From the NCBI GenBank assembly GCA_021848465.1, contig JAJZUP010000001.1, positions 806,001 to 870,000 on the forward strand: a stretch of 64,000 bases of DNA. Reading direction: 5' to 3'. This document shows, one piece after another, positions 26,166-34,875 of the stretch. Under the pieces are notes generated by a model. It ran no database searches and had not been told where the DNA came from. It saw nothing but the letters and a program-made list of their open reading frames with translations. Every line of letters begins with the position of its first letter. Within the stretch, counting starts at the first letter, position 1. This stretch comes from Pseudomonadota bacterium. Lineage in GTDB: Bacteria; Pseudomonadota; Gammaproteobacteria; Burkholderiales; Gallionellaceae. A program made the translations under genes and the position numbers.

Positions 26166-26963
26166 TCAGGCAATAACTTTCCAGAGCAGTTTCGCCGCCA
26201 GACCGATCAGCAGCCAGGCGAATATCTTGCGCAGCAGGGCTACGTTGGTGCGATGCGCGGTTTTCGCACCCAGCGGCGCGGTTACCACACTGGCGCTGGC
26301 GCAGCCGAATAATGCCGGCAGGAAGACGTAGCCCAGAGTTGCGTCCGGAAGGCTGCTGTGGTGTAGACCGGTGGCGATGTAGCCAATCGAGCCCCCCAGC
26401 GCAATCGGAAAACCGATGGCGGCAGCGGTGCCGATTGCCTGGCGTATCGGCACATTGCACCAGATCAGGAATGGTACGGTCAGGGTTCCGCCGCCCACCG
26501 AAACCAGCGTGCTGACCCAGCCGGTTACTGTTCCCATCAAGGTCATCCCGCGCCATCCCGGCAGCTCGCGTGCGGCATGCGGCTTGACGTCCAGCAGGAT
26601 TTGCATGGCTGCGAAACCCAGAAACAGCGCGAAGAAAATGGTCAGGAAAACCGGCGATACGTTGGCGGCCAGCAAGGTGCCGAGCAAAGTGCCGAACAGG
26701 ATGCCAGGGGTAATGCTCATTACCGCGCGCCATTGCACCGCACCGTGTTGATGGTGTTTGTACATGCTGGCGATGGAAGTAAACAGGATGACGGCCATGG
26801 CACTGCCGAGCGCCAGGTGCATGGCGTGTTCGGGCGGAAAATGCTGTGCTTCGAACAACATCAGCAACACCGGAACCAGTACCGTGCCGCCACCGATACC
26901 GAACATGCCGCCAAGGAAGCCGGCTATGGCACCCAGCAGCAGGTAGGCAAGCAGCCACGCCAT
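26166..26963 (-). CDS. TauE/SafE (DUF81) family membrane permease
   Basis: A 265-residue protein with about eight membrane helices and the duplicated glycine-rich motif of the family (GGMFGIGGGTVLVPVL and VSVGGGTLTVPFLIW). Members export or import sulfur-containing or organic anions; the substrate here is unknown. The start MAWLLAYLL (ATG 26963) overlaps the stop of the EVE-protein gene (TAATG), so the two are translated together. It converges on the reductase gene with a 13-base gap. Confidence 0.9.
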   Translation of the reverse strand: MAWLLAYLLLGAIAGFLGGMFGIGGGTVLVPVLLMLFEAQHFPPEHAMHLALGSAMAVILFTSIASMYKHHQHGAVQWRAVMSITPGILFGTLLGTLLAANVSPVFLTIFFALFLGFAAMQILLDVKPHAARELPGWRGMTLMGTVTGWVSTLVSVGGGTLTVPFLIWCNVPIRQAIGTAAAIGFPIALGGSIGYIATGLHHSSLPDATLGYVFLPALFGCASASVVTAPLGAKTAHRTNVALLRKIFAWLLIGLAAKLLWKVIA

Positions 26964-27427
26964 TACTTCTGTACGAGTCGGGTGGTAATGAAGTCCCACT
27001 CCGCCGGATCCAGCGGCGTAATGGAAAGGCGGTTGCCTTTCTGCAGGGTGCGCATATTGGCGAGTTCGGGATGGCTGCGCAGTTCAGCGATGGAAATGAG
27101 TGCGATTTTCTTCACCAGTTGCACATCGACGTTGAACCAGCGTGGCTGCTCTTGTGTTGCTTTCGGATCGAAGTATTTGCTGTTCGGGTCGAACTGCGTG
27201 GCATCGGGATAGGCAGGTGCACTGACACGGGCAATGCCGGCAATGCCCGGCTCCTTGCAGTTGGAGTGGTAAAACAGCACGCCATCGCCTACCAGCATCT
27301 GGTTGCGCATGAAATTGCGCGCCTGGTAATTGCGCACGCCATACCAGGCCACGCTCTGGTTCGGCATGGTGGCGAGATCGTCAATGCTGACATCCGCTGG
27401 CTCGGATTTCATTAACCAGTACCGCAT
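26963..27427 (-). CDS. EVE-domain protein
   Basis: A 154-residue protein made of one EVE domain (PUA-like fold). Key phrases are YWLMKSEPADVSIDDL, WYGVRNYQARNFMR and VLFYHSNCKEPGIAGIARV. EVE domains recognise modified bases in nucleic acids. The gene follows 6S RNA, an arrangement repeated in many betaproteobacteria, and is translationally coupled to the TauE/SafE gene. Confidence 0.93.
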   Translation of the reverse strand: MRYWLMKSEPADVSIDDLATMPNQSVAWYGVRNYQARNFMRNQMLVGDGVLFYHSNCKEPGIAGIARVSAPAYPDATQFDPNSKYFDPKATQEQPRWFNVDVQLVKKIALISIAELRSHPELANMRTLQKGNRLSITPLDPAEWDFITTRLVQK

Positions 27428-27444
27428 GAACTTCCCCTACAAAT

Positions 27445-27472
27445 GAAAAGTGCGATCCCGCAAGATCGCACT
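27445..27472 (-). terminator. terminator after 6S RNA
   Basis: The 9-bp stem AGTGCGATC/GATCGCACT with a 6-base loop is followed on the minus strand by TTTT. It separates the 6S RNA from the EVE gene, whose start lies 18 bases beyond. Confidence 0.85.
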
Positions 27473-27479
27473 GAATAAA

Positions 27480-27656
27480 GCCCCCGCCTGTGCCGTTGAC
27501 CCAAGTATCTTGAACCTGGGTTCAAGAGGGTTGTTTCCCGATCACATCAGGTGCATTCGCATGGAATGCTCACAACAGTGATTGTATGGGGCACAACCTA
27601 AGCATTTAGCTCATTGGTTCAAAGAAATTATTGAGCCTGACGTACACCGCAGGGAC
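27480..27656 (-). ncRNA. ssrS: 6S RNA
   Basis: On the minus strand, directly behind zapA, lies a sequence of about 175 bases with the hallmark 3' segment CTTGAACC-CAGGTTCAAG followed by GGGTCAACGGCACAGGCGGGG. This matches the E. coli 6S RNA 3' arm (TTGAACCAAGGGTTCAAGG then GGGTTACAGCC). The position zapA-ssrS is conserved in proteobacteria. 6S RNA mimics an open promoter and sequesters sigma70 RNA polymerase in stationary phase. End points are estimated from the outer pairing and the terminator. Confidence 0.85.
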
Positions 27657-27660
27657 AAAA

Positions 27661-27975
27661 CTAGAACAACTTATCCTGATCCTCCAACGCCTCATCGATA
27701 GTTGCCTGCATGGCCTGCATTCTACGCTTGTAATCGGCTATATCAACCCCGCTGCCCAGTCGGGTAGTAAGGAACTCGTGCGTGATGTTGAGCGCGGCCA
27801 TGATGGCAATGCGTTCGGCAGAAGCGATTTTTCCGGCATCGCGAATTTCGCGCATGCGCTTGTCCAGATAGGCGACGGACTCCAGCAATTCGGCTTTTTC
27901 ATCAGGGGGGCAGGCAACCCGGAAATCCCGATCAAGAATTTTGATGTCGAGTGCGTCGGAGGGTTTGGCGCTCAT
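27661..27975 (-). CDS. zapA: cell division protein ZapA
   Basis: A 104-residue FtsZ-bundling protein with the family phrases LDIKILDRDFRVACPPDE, LLESVAYLDKRMREIRD and AERIAIMAALNITHEFL, plus a C-terminal coiled coil. The position directly upstream of 6S RNA is conserved. Its ATG overlaps the stop of the small coiled-coil gene (27972-27975). Confidence 0.93.
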   Translation of the reverse strand: MSAKPSDALDIKILDRDFRVACPPDEKAELLESVAYLDKRMREIRDAGKIASAERIAIMAALNITHEFLTTRLGSGVDIADYKRRMQAMQATIDEALEDQDKLF

Positions 27976-28172
27976 ATTTTCTCGTCTGGAAGTTTTGCAA
28001 TGATGGACTCAAGCCTTACCTTGGCGGCATTTAGCTTGTCGTCACTTTGACGTGCATGACTTTGCGCCTCCGCGAGTTCCTGGCGCAAAAGATGATTTTC
28101 TGCGCGCATGCGTTTATTCAGTTGTACCAACTGGGCGAGTTTGTGTTCAAGTAAATTGAGTTCACCTTGCAT
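27972..28172 (-). CDS. small ZapB-like coiled-coil protein (TIGR02449 type)
   Basis: A 66-residue protein that is almost entirely a leucine-zipper coiled coil (LLEHKLAQLVQLNKRMRAE, then LLRQELAEAQ). It is the usual gene upstream of zapA in betaproteobacteria and is thought to act in division. ATG 28172 is preferred; a GTG three codons earlier is possible, and neither has a clear ribosome-binding site. Confidence 0.8.
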   Translation of the reverse strand: MQGELNLLEHKLAQLVQLNKRMRAENHLLRQELAEAQSHARQSDDKLNAAKVRLESIIAKLPDEKI

Positions 28173-28261
28173 GATCGGCACTATAGATTAAAAAAACCTG
28201 ATGGGTCAAATGGTAACACGATATTGTGCAAGTATTTTAAAGGAGAGGTTAAGCGCTCTGC

Positions 28262-28267
28262 TATAAT
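28262..28267 (+). promoter_or_regulatory. -10 element of the riboswitch/btuB promoter
   Basis: A perfect TATAAT sits about 10 bases before the first base of the cobalamin aptamer. No good -35 is found at 16-18 bases, so the promoter may need an activator or use a weak -35. Confidence 0.45.
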
Positions 28268-28276
28268 CTGCGGCAC

Positions 28277-28440
28277 TTCAAGGTGCTGTCTTTCGTTAGC
28301 CAGACAGTTAAACGGGAAACAGGTGTAAAACCTGTGCTGCCCCCGCAACGGTAAGTGAGTGCGGGTTCTCCGAAATGCCACTGTGCACCAGCATGGGAAG
28401 GCGGGGAATCAAGACTTGCGAGCCCGGATACCGGCCATGA
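28277..28440 (+). promoter_or_regulatory. cobalamin (AdoCbl) riboswitch aptamer
   Basis: The conserved B12 box GCTGCCCCCGCAACGGTAAG lies at 28336-28355. Upstream is GGGAAACAGGTGTAAAACC (28314-28332); downstream are the CACTGTGC and GGGAAGGCG elements and AGCCCGGATACCGGCC (28421-28436). Spacing and order match the class I cobalamin aptamer. It precedes btuB by about 130 bases and should shut off the whole btuB-btuM-cob operon when adenosylcobalamin is plentiful. Confidence 0.95.
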
Positions 28441-28467
28441 AGCAAGCTGGGAAGTGCTGCGGGAGGC

Positions 28468-28510
28468 GCACGGGGGCTCATTACGTTTGGCATGTAGCCC
28501 GTGCTCTTTT
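28468..28510 (+). terminator. possible riboswitch expression-platform terminator
   Basis: GCACGGG (28468-28474) pairs with CCCGTGC (28498-28504), followed by TCTTTT. Placed between aptamer and btuB, it could be the ligand-controlled terminator. The loop is long and the T-run short, so translation-level control cannot be excluded. Confidence 0.45.
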
Positions 28511-28572
28511 CCGGTATTTCCTGTTTCTCAATGTTCCAACGGGGTCGCTTGGAGCTTTTTCAGGAAAACCAT

Positions 28573-30396
28573 ATGAAGCAAAAGCAATTCGTGGCCGTGC
28601 TGTTATGTGCGGTTACCCAATCGGCGCAAGCCGCAAGCAATTCAATCGACGAAGTGGTGGTAACGGCGACGCGCACGCCGCAGTTCGCCGACTCCGCACT
28701 ATCGTCCGTTACAGTCATCAACCGTCAGGATATCGAGCATCTGCAAGCCCAATCGCTGCCGGATGTGTTGCGTGGCGTGCAGGGGCTGACCCTCAGCAAT
28801 AACGGCGGTCCCGGCAAGGTGACGTCGGTGTACCTGCGCGGCAGCAACGCCGATCATGTGCTGGTGCTGGTGGATGGCGTCAAAGTGGGATCGGCGACTA
28901 CCGGTACCGCAGCCTTCCAGGATATTCCGGTGGCCCAGATTGAGCGCATCGAGATCGTGCGCGGGCCGCGCGCCAGCCTGTATGGATCAGATGCAATCGG
29001 CGGGGTCATCCAGATTTTTACGCGCGGCAACAAGGCGGGTTCCGCCACTGCGCTGAGCTTTACTGCTGGCAGTTATGGCACCTATAACACGGCCGCGCGA
29101 CTGAATAGGGGAGGCGAGCAAGCTTGGTTCAGCGCCAAGGTCAATCAGCAGAACACAACCGGGTTCAATGCTTGTCGCGGCAGCCTGACTGCCGGGTGCT
29201 TTGCGATCCAGCCGGACGACGACGGTTACCACAACACATCGCTGGGGTTGGATGGAGGTTACCGTTTCGACAACGGGCTGGTTGCAGAGGCGCAGGTATT
29301 GCGCGCAAACAGCACCACCCAGTATGACGGTGCGTCGCAGAACGAAGCCTCTGGCGTGCAGCAGGTCGTGGGCGGTACATTGCGCTATGCCCCGGCGGCC
29401 ATCTGGAATACCAGCCTGCATGTGGGCAGCAGCCAGGACGATGCAAACAACTACCTGAACAGCGCGTTCAAATCCCGCTTCAACAGCCGTCGCGATACGG
29501 CGTCCTGGCAGAATGATGTTGCCATTACGGAAAACCAGCTGGTGACTGCCGGCTTTGATTACCAGAACGATATTGTCGATAGCACGACGGCTTATGTCGA
29601 ATCCAAGCGCGATGACGATGGCGTGTTTGGCCAGTACCAGGGCAGTTTTGGCGCGCACAGAGTCCAGCTCAGCGCGCGCCACGACAACAACCAGCAATTC
29701 GGCGGGCACGATACCAGCGGCATCGGTTATGGATATGTGTTCAGCGATGCGCTGCGAATGACGGCCAGCTATGGTACGGCATTCAAGGCGCCTACCTTCA
29801 ACCAGTTGTACTACCCGGGGTTCGGCAGTGCCACCTTGCGGCCGGAGTTGTCGCGCAGCATGGAAGCAGGCCTGTCCGGTCATGGCAGCATCGGCAAATG
29901 GTCCGTATCGGCCTACCAGACCGACATCACCGACCTGATCGGGTTCGACGCCGCTTACAACCCGGTTAACATTGATTCGGCGCGCCTGAGCGGGATGGAA
30001 GGACAGCTTGCCACGCAGGTGGCGGACACGGAGGTGAATACAACCGTGACGCTGCAGGACCCGCGCCAGACTTCCGGCACCAATAACGGCAAATTGCTGA
30101 ATCGTCGGGCGACCGAAGCCGTACGTATCGAGCTGGCGCATGAATATGGCGCGTGGCGCGTGGCAACGTCGCTATATGCCGAAGGGCGGCGCTTCGATGA
30201 TCTGGCGAATACCCCGGGCAAGGAATTGCCCGGGTACGGTCTGCTGGATGTGCGGGCGGGATACCGCCTGGCCCGGGAGTGGCTGCTGCAGGGGCGGGTC
30301 GATAACCTGCTGGACAAGCCGTACGAAACGGCGCAGTACTTCAACCAGCCTGGGCGCGGGGTATACTTGACCCTGAATTACCAGTCGAAAAACTAG
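28573..30396 (+). CDS. btuB: TonB-dependent vitamin B12 receptor
   Basis: A 607-residue outer-membrane transporter with a signal peptide ending near SAQAA, the TonB box DEVVVTATR, a plug with LPDVLRGVQGLTLSNNGGPG and VYLRGSNADHVLVLVDGVK, and a barrel ending in LTLNYQSKN. The start at 28573 has AGGAA six bases upstream; the frame is open further upstream but lies in the riboswitch leader. Control by the cobalamin riboswitch and the following btuM/cob genes fix the substrate as corrinoid. Confidence 0.95.
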   Translation: MKQKQFVAVLLCAVTQSAQAASNSIDEVVVTATRTPQFADSALSSVTVINRQDIEHLQAQSLPDVLRGVQGLTLSNNGGPGKVTSVYLRGSNADHVLVLVDGVKVGSATTGTAAFQDIPVAQIERIEIVRGPRASLYGSDAIGGVIQIFTRGNKAGSATALSFTAGSYGTYNTAARLNRGGEQAWFSAKVNQQNTTGFNACRGSLTAGCFAIQPDDDGYHNTSLGLDGGYRFDNGLVAEAQVLRANSTTQYDGASQNEASGVQQVVGGTLRYAPAAIWNTSLHVGSSQDDANNYLNSAFKSRFNSRRDTASWQNDVAITENQLVTAGFDYQNDIVDSTTAYVESKRDDDGVFGQYQGSFGAHRVQLSARHDNNQQFGGHDTSGIGYGYVFSDALRMTASYGTAFKAPTFNQLYYPGFGSATLRPELSRSMEAGLSGHGSIGKWSVSAYQTDITDLIGFDAAYNPVNIDSARLSGMEGQLATQVADTEVNTTVTLQDPRQTSGTNNGKLLNRRATEAVRIELAHEYGAWRVATSLYAEGRRFDDLANTPGKELPGYGLLDVRAGYRLAREWLLQGRVDNLLDKPYETAQYFNQPGRGVYLTLNYQSKN

Positions 30397-30449
30397 TGCA
30401 CCGGGGCCGGGCCTTGCCCGGCTGCCGCAATTACCAAAGGAGAAAGAAT

Positions 30450-31019
30450 ATGAAAACACTGTCATACCGTCCGGCAATCGTGGCTGCGGGGCTGATCGTC
30501 CTGATGGCGGCAACCCGCATGCACCATTTTGGCGACAGCTTTCATCTACCGGATGCTTCACTGGCAGTTTTCCTGCTGGCCGGTTTTTTTGTTGCATCCC
30601 CGGTGCTGTTCGGCATCTTGCTGATTGAAGCCGGCGTGCTGGACTACCTGGCGATCACCCAGTTCGGGGTCAGTGACTACTGCGTGACTCCGGCATACTG
30701 GTTCCTGATCCCGACCTACGCCGTGCTGTGGTATGCCGGGCGCTACTATGCGAGCATCCACCAGCAGACCCTGCGCAGCCTGGGCATTTTTGCCGCATTG
30801 GCGTGGCTGGCGAACTCTGTGGCGTTCGTGCTTTCAAGCGGGTCGTTCTACCTGTTCTCCGGCAAGTTTGCCGCGCTCGGCATGTCCGAATATGCCGGGC
30901 GTGTGGCGCAGTATTACCTGCCTTATCTGGGCGGCGCGGCCACTTATCTTGTGCCGGCGGTATTGCTGTATGCGGTATTTTCCCAGCGCGCAGCCGGGAT
31001 GCAGCACGAAGTGCGCTAG
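30450..31019 (+). CDS. btuM: BtuM-type inner-membrane cobalamin transporter
   Basis: A 189-residue protein with about six membrane helices. It resembles BtuM, the solitary ECF-like S-component first studied in Thiobacillus denitrificans. The Cys that ligates cobalt in that protein (Cys80) has a counterpart in C78 (GVSDYCVTPAYW), and the paired His at 25-26 falls near its conserved His28. AAAGGAGAAAG precedes the ATG. It sits between btuB and cobO under one riboswitch; no btuCDF or ECF module genes are present. Assignment rests on size, topology, context and Cys placement. Confidence 0.82.
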   Translation: MKTLSYRPAIVAAGLIVLMAATRMHHFGDSFHLPDASLAVFLLAGFFVASPVLFGILLIEAGVLDYLAITQFGVSDYCVTPAYWFLIPTYAVLWYAGRYYASIHQQTLRSLGIFAALAWLANSVAFVLSSGSFYLFSGKFAALGMSEYAGRVAQYYLPYLGGAATYLVPAVLLYAVFSQRAAGMQHEVR

Positions 31020-31027
31020 CCTGTTGC

Positions 31028-31627
31028 ATGCCGGATAAAGAAACCCTCCACCGGCAGCGCATGGCGCGCAAGAAGGCCGTGGTCGATGCGGCCATTGCCC
31101 GTGCCACGGATAAACGCGGGATCGTCGTCATCCATACCGGTAATGGCAAAGGCAAAAGCACCGCCGCCTTCGGGACGCTCGCGCGCACCTTGGGCTATGG
31201 CTTGCAGGCAGCAGTCGTGCAATTCGTCAAAAGCCGTCGCGACACCGGCGAGGAAGCTTTTTTTGCCCGCCAGACGGGGGTGCAATGGGAGGTTGTCGGG
31301 AGCGGCTTCACCTGGGAGACGCAGAACCGTGAGGCGGATACCGCCACCGCGCGCCACGCATGGACCGTGGCCCAGGGTTTTTTGCGTGACCCCTCCCTGC
31401 ACCTGGTGGTACTGGATGAGCTGACCTATCTGCTCAAGGACGGTTATCTGGACGAACAACAAGTGTGTGCCGACCTTCTGGCGCGTCCGCCGATGCAACA
31501 CGTCATCATCACCGGGCGCGCTGCACCGCAATGCCTGATCGACCTGGCCGACACCGTCAGCGAGATACGCGATGTGAAGCACGCATTCCGCGCGGGTGTG
31601 GCTGCGCAGGCAGGTATCGATCTGTGA
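31028..31627 (+). CDS. cobO: cob(I)alamin adenosyltransferase
   Basis: A 199-residue CobA/CobO-type enzyme that attaches the 5'-deoxyadenosyl group from ATP to cob(I)alamin or its precursors. The P-loop is GNGKGKST, followed by LGYGLQAAVVQFVKSRRDTGEE and VVLDELTYLLKDGYLD. The open frame extends far upstream into btuM, but ATG 31028, eight bases after the btuM stop, gives the normal length. Its stop overlaps the GTG start of cobB. Confidence 0.95.
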   Translation: MPDKETLHRQRMARKKAVVDAAIARATDKRGIVVIHTGNGKGKSTAAFGTLARTLGYGLQAAVVQFVKSRRDTGEEAFFARQTGVQWEVVGSGFTWETQNREADTATARHAWTVAQGFLRDPSLHLVVLDELTYLLKDGYLDEQQVCADLLARPPMQHVIITGRAAPQCLIDLADTVSEIRDVKHAFRAGVAAQAGIDL

Positions 31628-32931
31628 ACCCTGCCACACGTCAGTGTCCCGCCGTATTGATCAGTGCGCCCGCTTCAGGGCAGGGCAAAACCACCATCAC
31701 GGTCGCGTTGGCGGCCTACCATCGCAGCCAGGGGCGTCGGGTGCGGGTGTTCAAGACCGGCCCGGATTTCATTGACCCCACCTTGCATGAGCAGGCATCC
31801 GGGCATCCGGTGTATCAGCTCGATCTCTGGATGGGCGGCGAGGCCGATTGCCGCGAGCGCCTGTATCGCGCGGCGGCCGAGGCCGACCTGATCCTGATCG
31901 AAGGCGTGATGGGGCTGTTCGACGGCAACCCTTGCAGTGCCGATCTCGCCAAATTGTTCGGCATCCCTGTCCTGGCCGTGATCGATGCCGGGGCCATGGC
32001 GCAAACCTTTGCCGCGCTGGCATATGGCTTGTCTCGCCTCGATGCACAATTGCCGTTCCATGGCGTGGTGGCCAACCGTGTGGGGAGCGAGCGCCATGCC
32101 GCCATGCTCAGGGAGCGCCTGCCGGATGATTTACGATTCTGTGGCGCATTGCCGCGCGCAGCGGAGCTGAGCGTTCCCGAACGTCATCTGGGGCTGTTGC
32201 TGGCCGAAGAATTGCCGGACATGGAGCAGCGCATCGCACGGGCCGCCGGGTGGTGGGCCCAGCATGCGGATACCGCTTTGCCGTCGCCCGTCGATTTTGC
32301 GCCAGTGCCGACTACCGAAAAATCCGCGTTGTCGCCAGCCCTGCGCGGAGTCACGATCGGCGTGGCCCGTGATGCGGCCTTCTGCTTTTTGTATCGCGCC
32401 AATCTGGATGTGCTGGAAGCGCTCGGAGCGCGACTGATGTATTTCTCTCCTTTGCATGACACCGCCTTGCCTGAGGTGGACAGCCTGTATCTGCCGGGCG
32501 GCTACCCTGAGTTGCATCTGTCGCAACTGGCGCATAACACCGGCATGCTGTCAGCCATCCGTGCGCATCATGCCGCGGGCAAGCCGGTGGTCGCCGAATG
32601 CGGCGGCATGCTGTACGTGTTGCGTTCCCTCACCGATGCGCAGGGAATGCGCAGCGACATGCTGGGCCTTCTGGCTGGCGAAGCCGTGATGCAGTCGCGC
32701 CTGACTGCGCTGGCGTTGCAGCGAGTGGTTTTGCCGCAGGGCGAACTGCGCGGGCACACCTTCCATTATTCGCGCATGCAAAGCGATCTCACCCCGGTCG
32801 CGAAAGGCGTGTGCCCGAACGGCAGCGCAAGCAGCGAAGCGGTGTATCAGCAGAGCCGGTTGACGGCTTCCTATATCCATCTGTATTTCCCCTCCAACCC
32901 CGAGGCAGTCGCGCAACTGTTCCGGCCATGA
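31624..32931 (+). CDS. cobB: cobyrinic (or hydrogenobyrinic) acid a,c-diamide synthase
   Basis: A 435-residue CobB/CbiA amidotransferase. It has an N-terminal ATP-binding domain ([19 protein letters not shown]) and [11 protein letters not shown], and a C-terminal class I glutamine amidotransferase domain with C326 ([10 protein letters not shown]). It amidates the a and c side chains using glutamine and ATP. The GTG start (31624) overlaps the cobO stop (GTGA). It is the earliest pathway step encoded in this window. Confidence 0.94.
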   Translation: MNPATRQCPAVLISAPASGQGKTTITVALAAYHRSQGRRVRVFKTGPDFIDPTLHEQASGHPVYQLDLWMGGEADCRERLYRAAAEADLILIEGVMGLFDGNPCSADLAKLFGIPVLAVIDAGAMAQTFAALAYGLSRLDAQLPFHGVVANRVGSERHAAMLRERLPDDLRFCGALPRAAELSVPERHLGLLLAEELPDMEQRIARAAGWWAQHADTALPSPVDFAPVPTTEKSALSPALRGVTIGVARDAAFCFLYRANLDVLEALGARLMYFSPLHDTALPEVDSLYLPGGYPELHLSQLAHNTGMLSAIRAHHAAGKPVVAECGGMLYVLRSLTDAQGMRSDMLGLLAGEAVMQSRLTALALQRVVLPQGELRGHTFHYSRMQSDLTPVAKGVCPNGSASSEAVYQQSRLTASYIHLYFPSNPEAVAQLFRP

Positions 32932-33881
32932 TAACCATGACCGATCTGTCTCTGTGGTTGACTCCGCTGCTGATGCTGCTTGCTGTGGCGCTGGATCAGC
33001 TGCTGGGCGAACCGCAGCGCTTCCATCCGCTGGTGGGCTTCGGCTGGCTGGCGCGGCGCGTGGAGGGGTTGTTGTACGGCAAGGTTCAGACGAGCGATCC
33101 TGTGCGCTACCTGCGTGGCGTGGCGGCCGTGGCGCTGTTGTTGCTGCCACTGACGTTCTGCCTGTGGCAGGTGCAGTCCATTCCTGTGCTGGGTGCGATC
33201 ATTTCTGTCGTCGTGCTGTATTTCGCCATCGCCCCGCGCAGTTTGCGCGAACATGCCGAGCGGGTGGCCGCAGCACTCACCGCACATGACCTGCCCGCTG
33301 CACGACAGGCTGTCGGCATGATGGTCAGTCGCGATACGCGCGAGCTGGACACGGAAAGCGTGGCGCGTGCCGCGGTGGAATCGGTGCTGGAGAATGGCAA
33401 CGATGCGATTTTCGGTGCGCTGTTCTGGTTTGCGGTCGCAGGTGCGCCAGGCGTATTGCTGTTTCGTTTGAGCAACACGCTGGACGCGATGTGGGGTTAC
33501 CGCAACGCGCGCTACAACGCATTCGGCTGGGCGGCGGCGCGGCTGGACGATGTGCTGAATTACATTCCGGCGCGTCTGACCGCCTTGAGCTATGCCCTGG
33601 TGGGCAAGACGCGCAGCGCGCTGCAATGCTGGCGTGAGCAGGCTCCGCGCTGGGAAAGCCCGAATGCCGGCCCGGTAATGGCCGCCGGAGCAGGTGCTTT
33701 GCAGGTGAAGCTGGGGGGCGCTGCGGTCTATCACGGCGAACTGAGCGAGCGGCCCGTGCTGGGGTGCGGCATGCAGGTGGACGGGCATGATATTCACCGT
33801 ACCGTGCAACTGGTGCAGCGCACGCTTTACCTGTGGTTGCTGGCGGCGTTTGTGTTGGCGGGGGGGATGCAGCATGCTTGA
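32928..33881 (+). CDS. cbiB: adenosylcobinamide-phosphate synthase
   Basis: A 317-residue membrane protein (CbiB, CobD in the Pseudomonas scheme) joining (R)-1-amino-2-propanol phosphate to adenosylcobyric acid. Family phrases are [55 protein letters not shown] (key residues only: MWGYRN and GWAAARLDD) and [23 protein letters not shown] 32928 overlaps the cobB stop; a second ATG nine bases later is an alternative. Confidence 0.94.
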   Translation: MITMTDLSLWLTPLLMLLAVALDQLLGEPQRFHPLVGFGWLARRVEGLLYGKVQTSDPVRYLRGVAAVALLLLPLTFCLWQVQSIPVLGAIISVVVLYFAIAPRSLREHAERVAAALTAHDLPAARQAVGMMVSRDTRELDTESVARAAVESVLENGNDAIFGALFWFAVAGAPGVLLFRLSNTLDAMWGYRNARYNAFGWAAARLDDVLNYIPARLTALSYALVGKTRSALQCWREQAPRWESPNAGPVMAAGAGALQVKLGGAAVYHGELSERPVLGCGMQVDGHDIHRTVQLVQRTLYLWLLAAFVLAGGMQHA

Positions 33882-34875
33882 GTGCGGCACGATGCTGGTA
33901 CATGGCGGCAGGCTGCGCGCTGCAGCGCGGCGTTACGGCATTCCTGAAGCGGAGTGGCTGGATCTGTCCACCGGTATCAATCCGCAAGGCTGGCCGGTGC
34001 CAGCTACTCCGCCGCAGATGTGGCGCTGCCTGCCACAGGACGATGACGACCTGCATGCGGCCGCACAAGCCTGCTATGGTACCTCCAGCGTGCTGGCAGT
34101 CGCCGGTTCGCAGGTCGCGATACAGTCGTTGCCACGCCTGCGCGAACCCGGTGTGGTGGCGGTTGCTGCCCCCGCCTATGCCGAGCATGCTCATGCCTGG
34201 CAGCAGCATGGGCACAAGGTGATCTCGCTTCCCTCCGAGGCCCTGCTGGAGCCCGGCGATGAAGTACGGATGGTGATCGTCATCAATCCAAACAATCCCA
34301 GCGGCCATCTGTTCACGCGCGAAGCCTTGCTGGCATTGCATGCGAAGCTCGCGGCACGCGGCGGCTGGCTGGTGGTGGATGAAGCGTTCATGGATGCGAC
34401 GCCGGAGCAGAGTCTGGCATCGGCCTGCCCGCTTCCCGGTTTGATCGTGCTGCGCTCACTCGGAAAATTCTTTGGTCTGGCCGGTGCGCGCGTCGGTTTC
34501 GTGTTGGCCGAAGCACAGGTATTGCATGCGTTGGCGGTAATGCAAGGTCCCTGGCCAATCGCTGCCCCCGCGCGTTTTGTCGCCACCACAGCATTGCGCG
34601 ACGTTGCCTGGCAGCTGCACGCGCGTCAGGCACTGGCCGATGCCGCAGTGCGACTGGCGCAGGTGTTGACGCAACAAGGGCTGCTGCCCGCCGGGGGCTG
34701 CGCCCTGTTCCAGTGGGTGCGCATGGATGACGCGGCCCGTCTCCATGAGCAGCTTGCACAGCATGGAATACTCACCCGCTTGTTCGAACAACCGGCCAGT
34801 GTGCGCTTCGGTCTGCCTGCTGACGAAGCGCAGTGGCAACGCCTGTCCCGGACTTTGGCCGAGGCGCAAAGATGA
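33874..34875 (+). CDS. cobD: threonine-phosphate decarboxylase (CobD type)
   Basis: A 333-residue PLP enzyme of the aminotransferase I/II fold that makes (R)-1-amino-2-propanol phosphate from threonine phosphate. It has the opening [32 protein letters not shown] (key part LDLSTGINP), [17 protein letters not shown] and the PLP lysine K198 ([11 protein letters not shown]). It overlaps cbiB by 8 bases and cobQ by 4. Called CobC in the Pseudomonas naming scheme. Confidence 0.93.
   Translation: MLECGTMLVHGGRLRAAARRYGIPEAEWLDLSTGINPQGWPVPATPPQMWRCLPQDDDDLHAAAQACYGTSSVLAVAGSQVAIQSLPRLREPGVVAVAAPAYAEHAHAWQQHGHKVISLPSEALLEPGDEVRMVIVINPNNPSGHLFTREALLALHAKLAARGGWLVVDEAFMDATPEQSLASACPLPGLIVLRSLGKFFGLAGARVGFVLAEAQVLHALAVMQGPWPIAAPARFVATTALRDVAWQLHARQALADAAVRLAQVLTQQGLLPAGGCALFQWVRMDDAARLHEQLAQHGILTRLFEQPASVRFGLPADEAQWQRLSRTLAEAQR

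Noticed and set aside
27600-27660. Possible tRNA-like GGTTCAAA segment
   Set aside because: It belongs to the 6S RNA 5' region; no acceptor stem or anticodon arm can be built.
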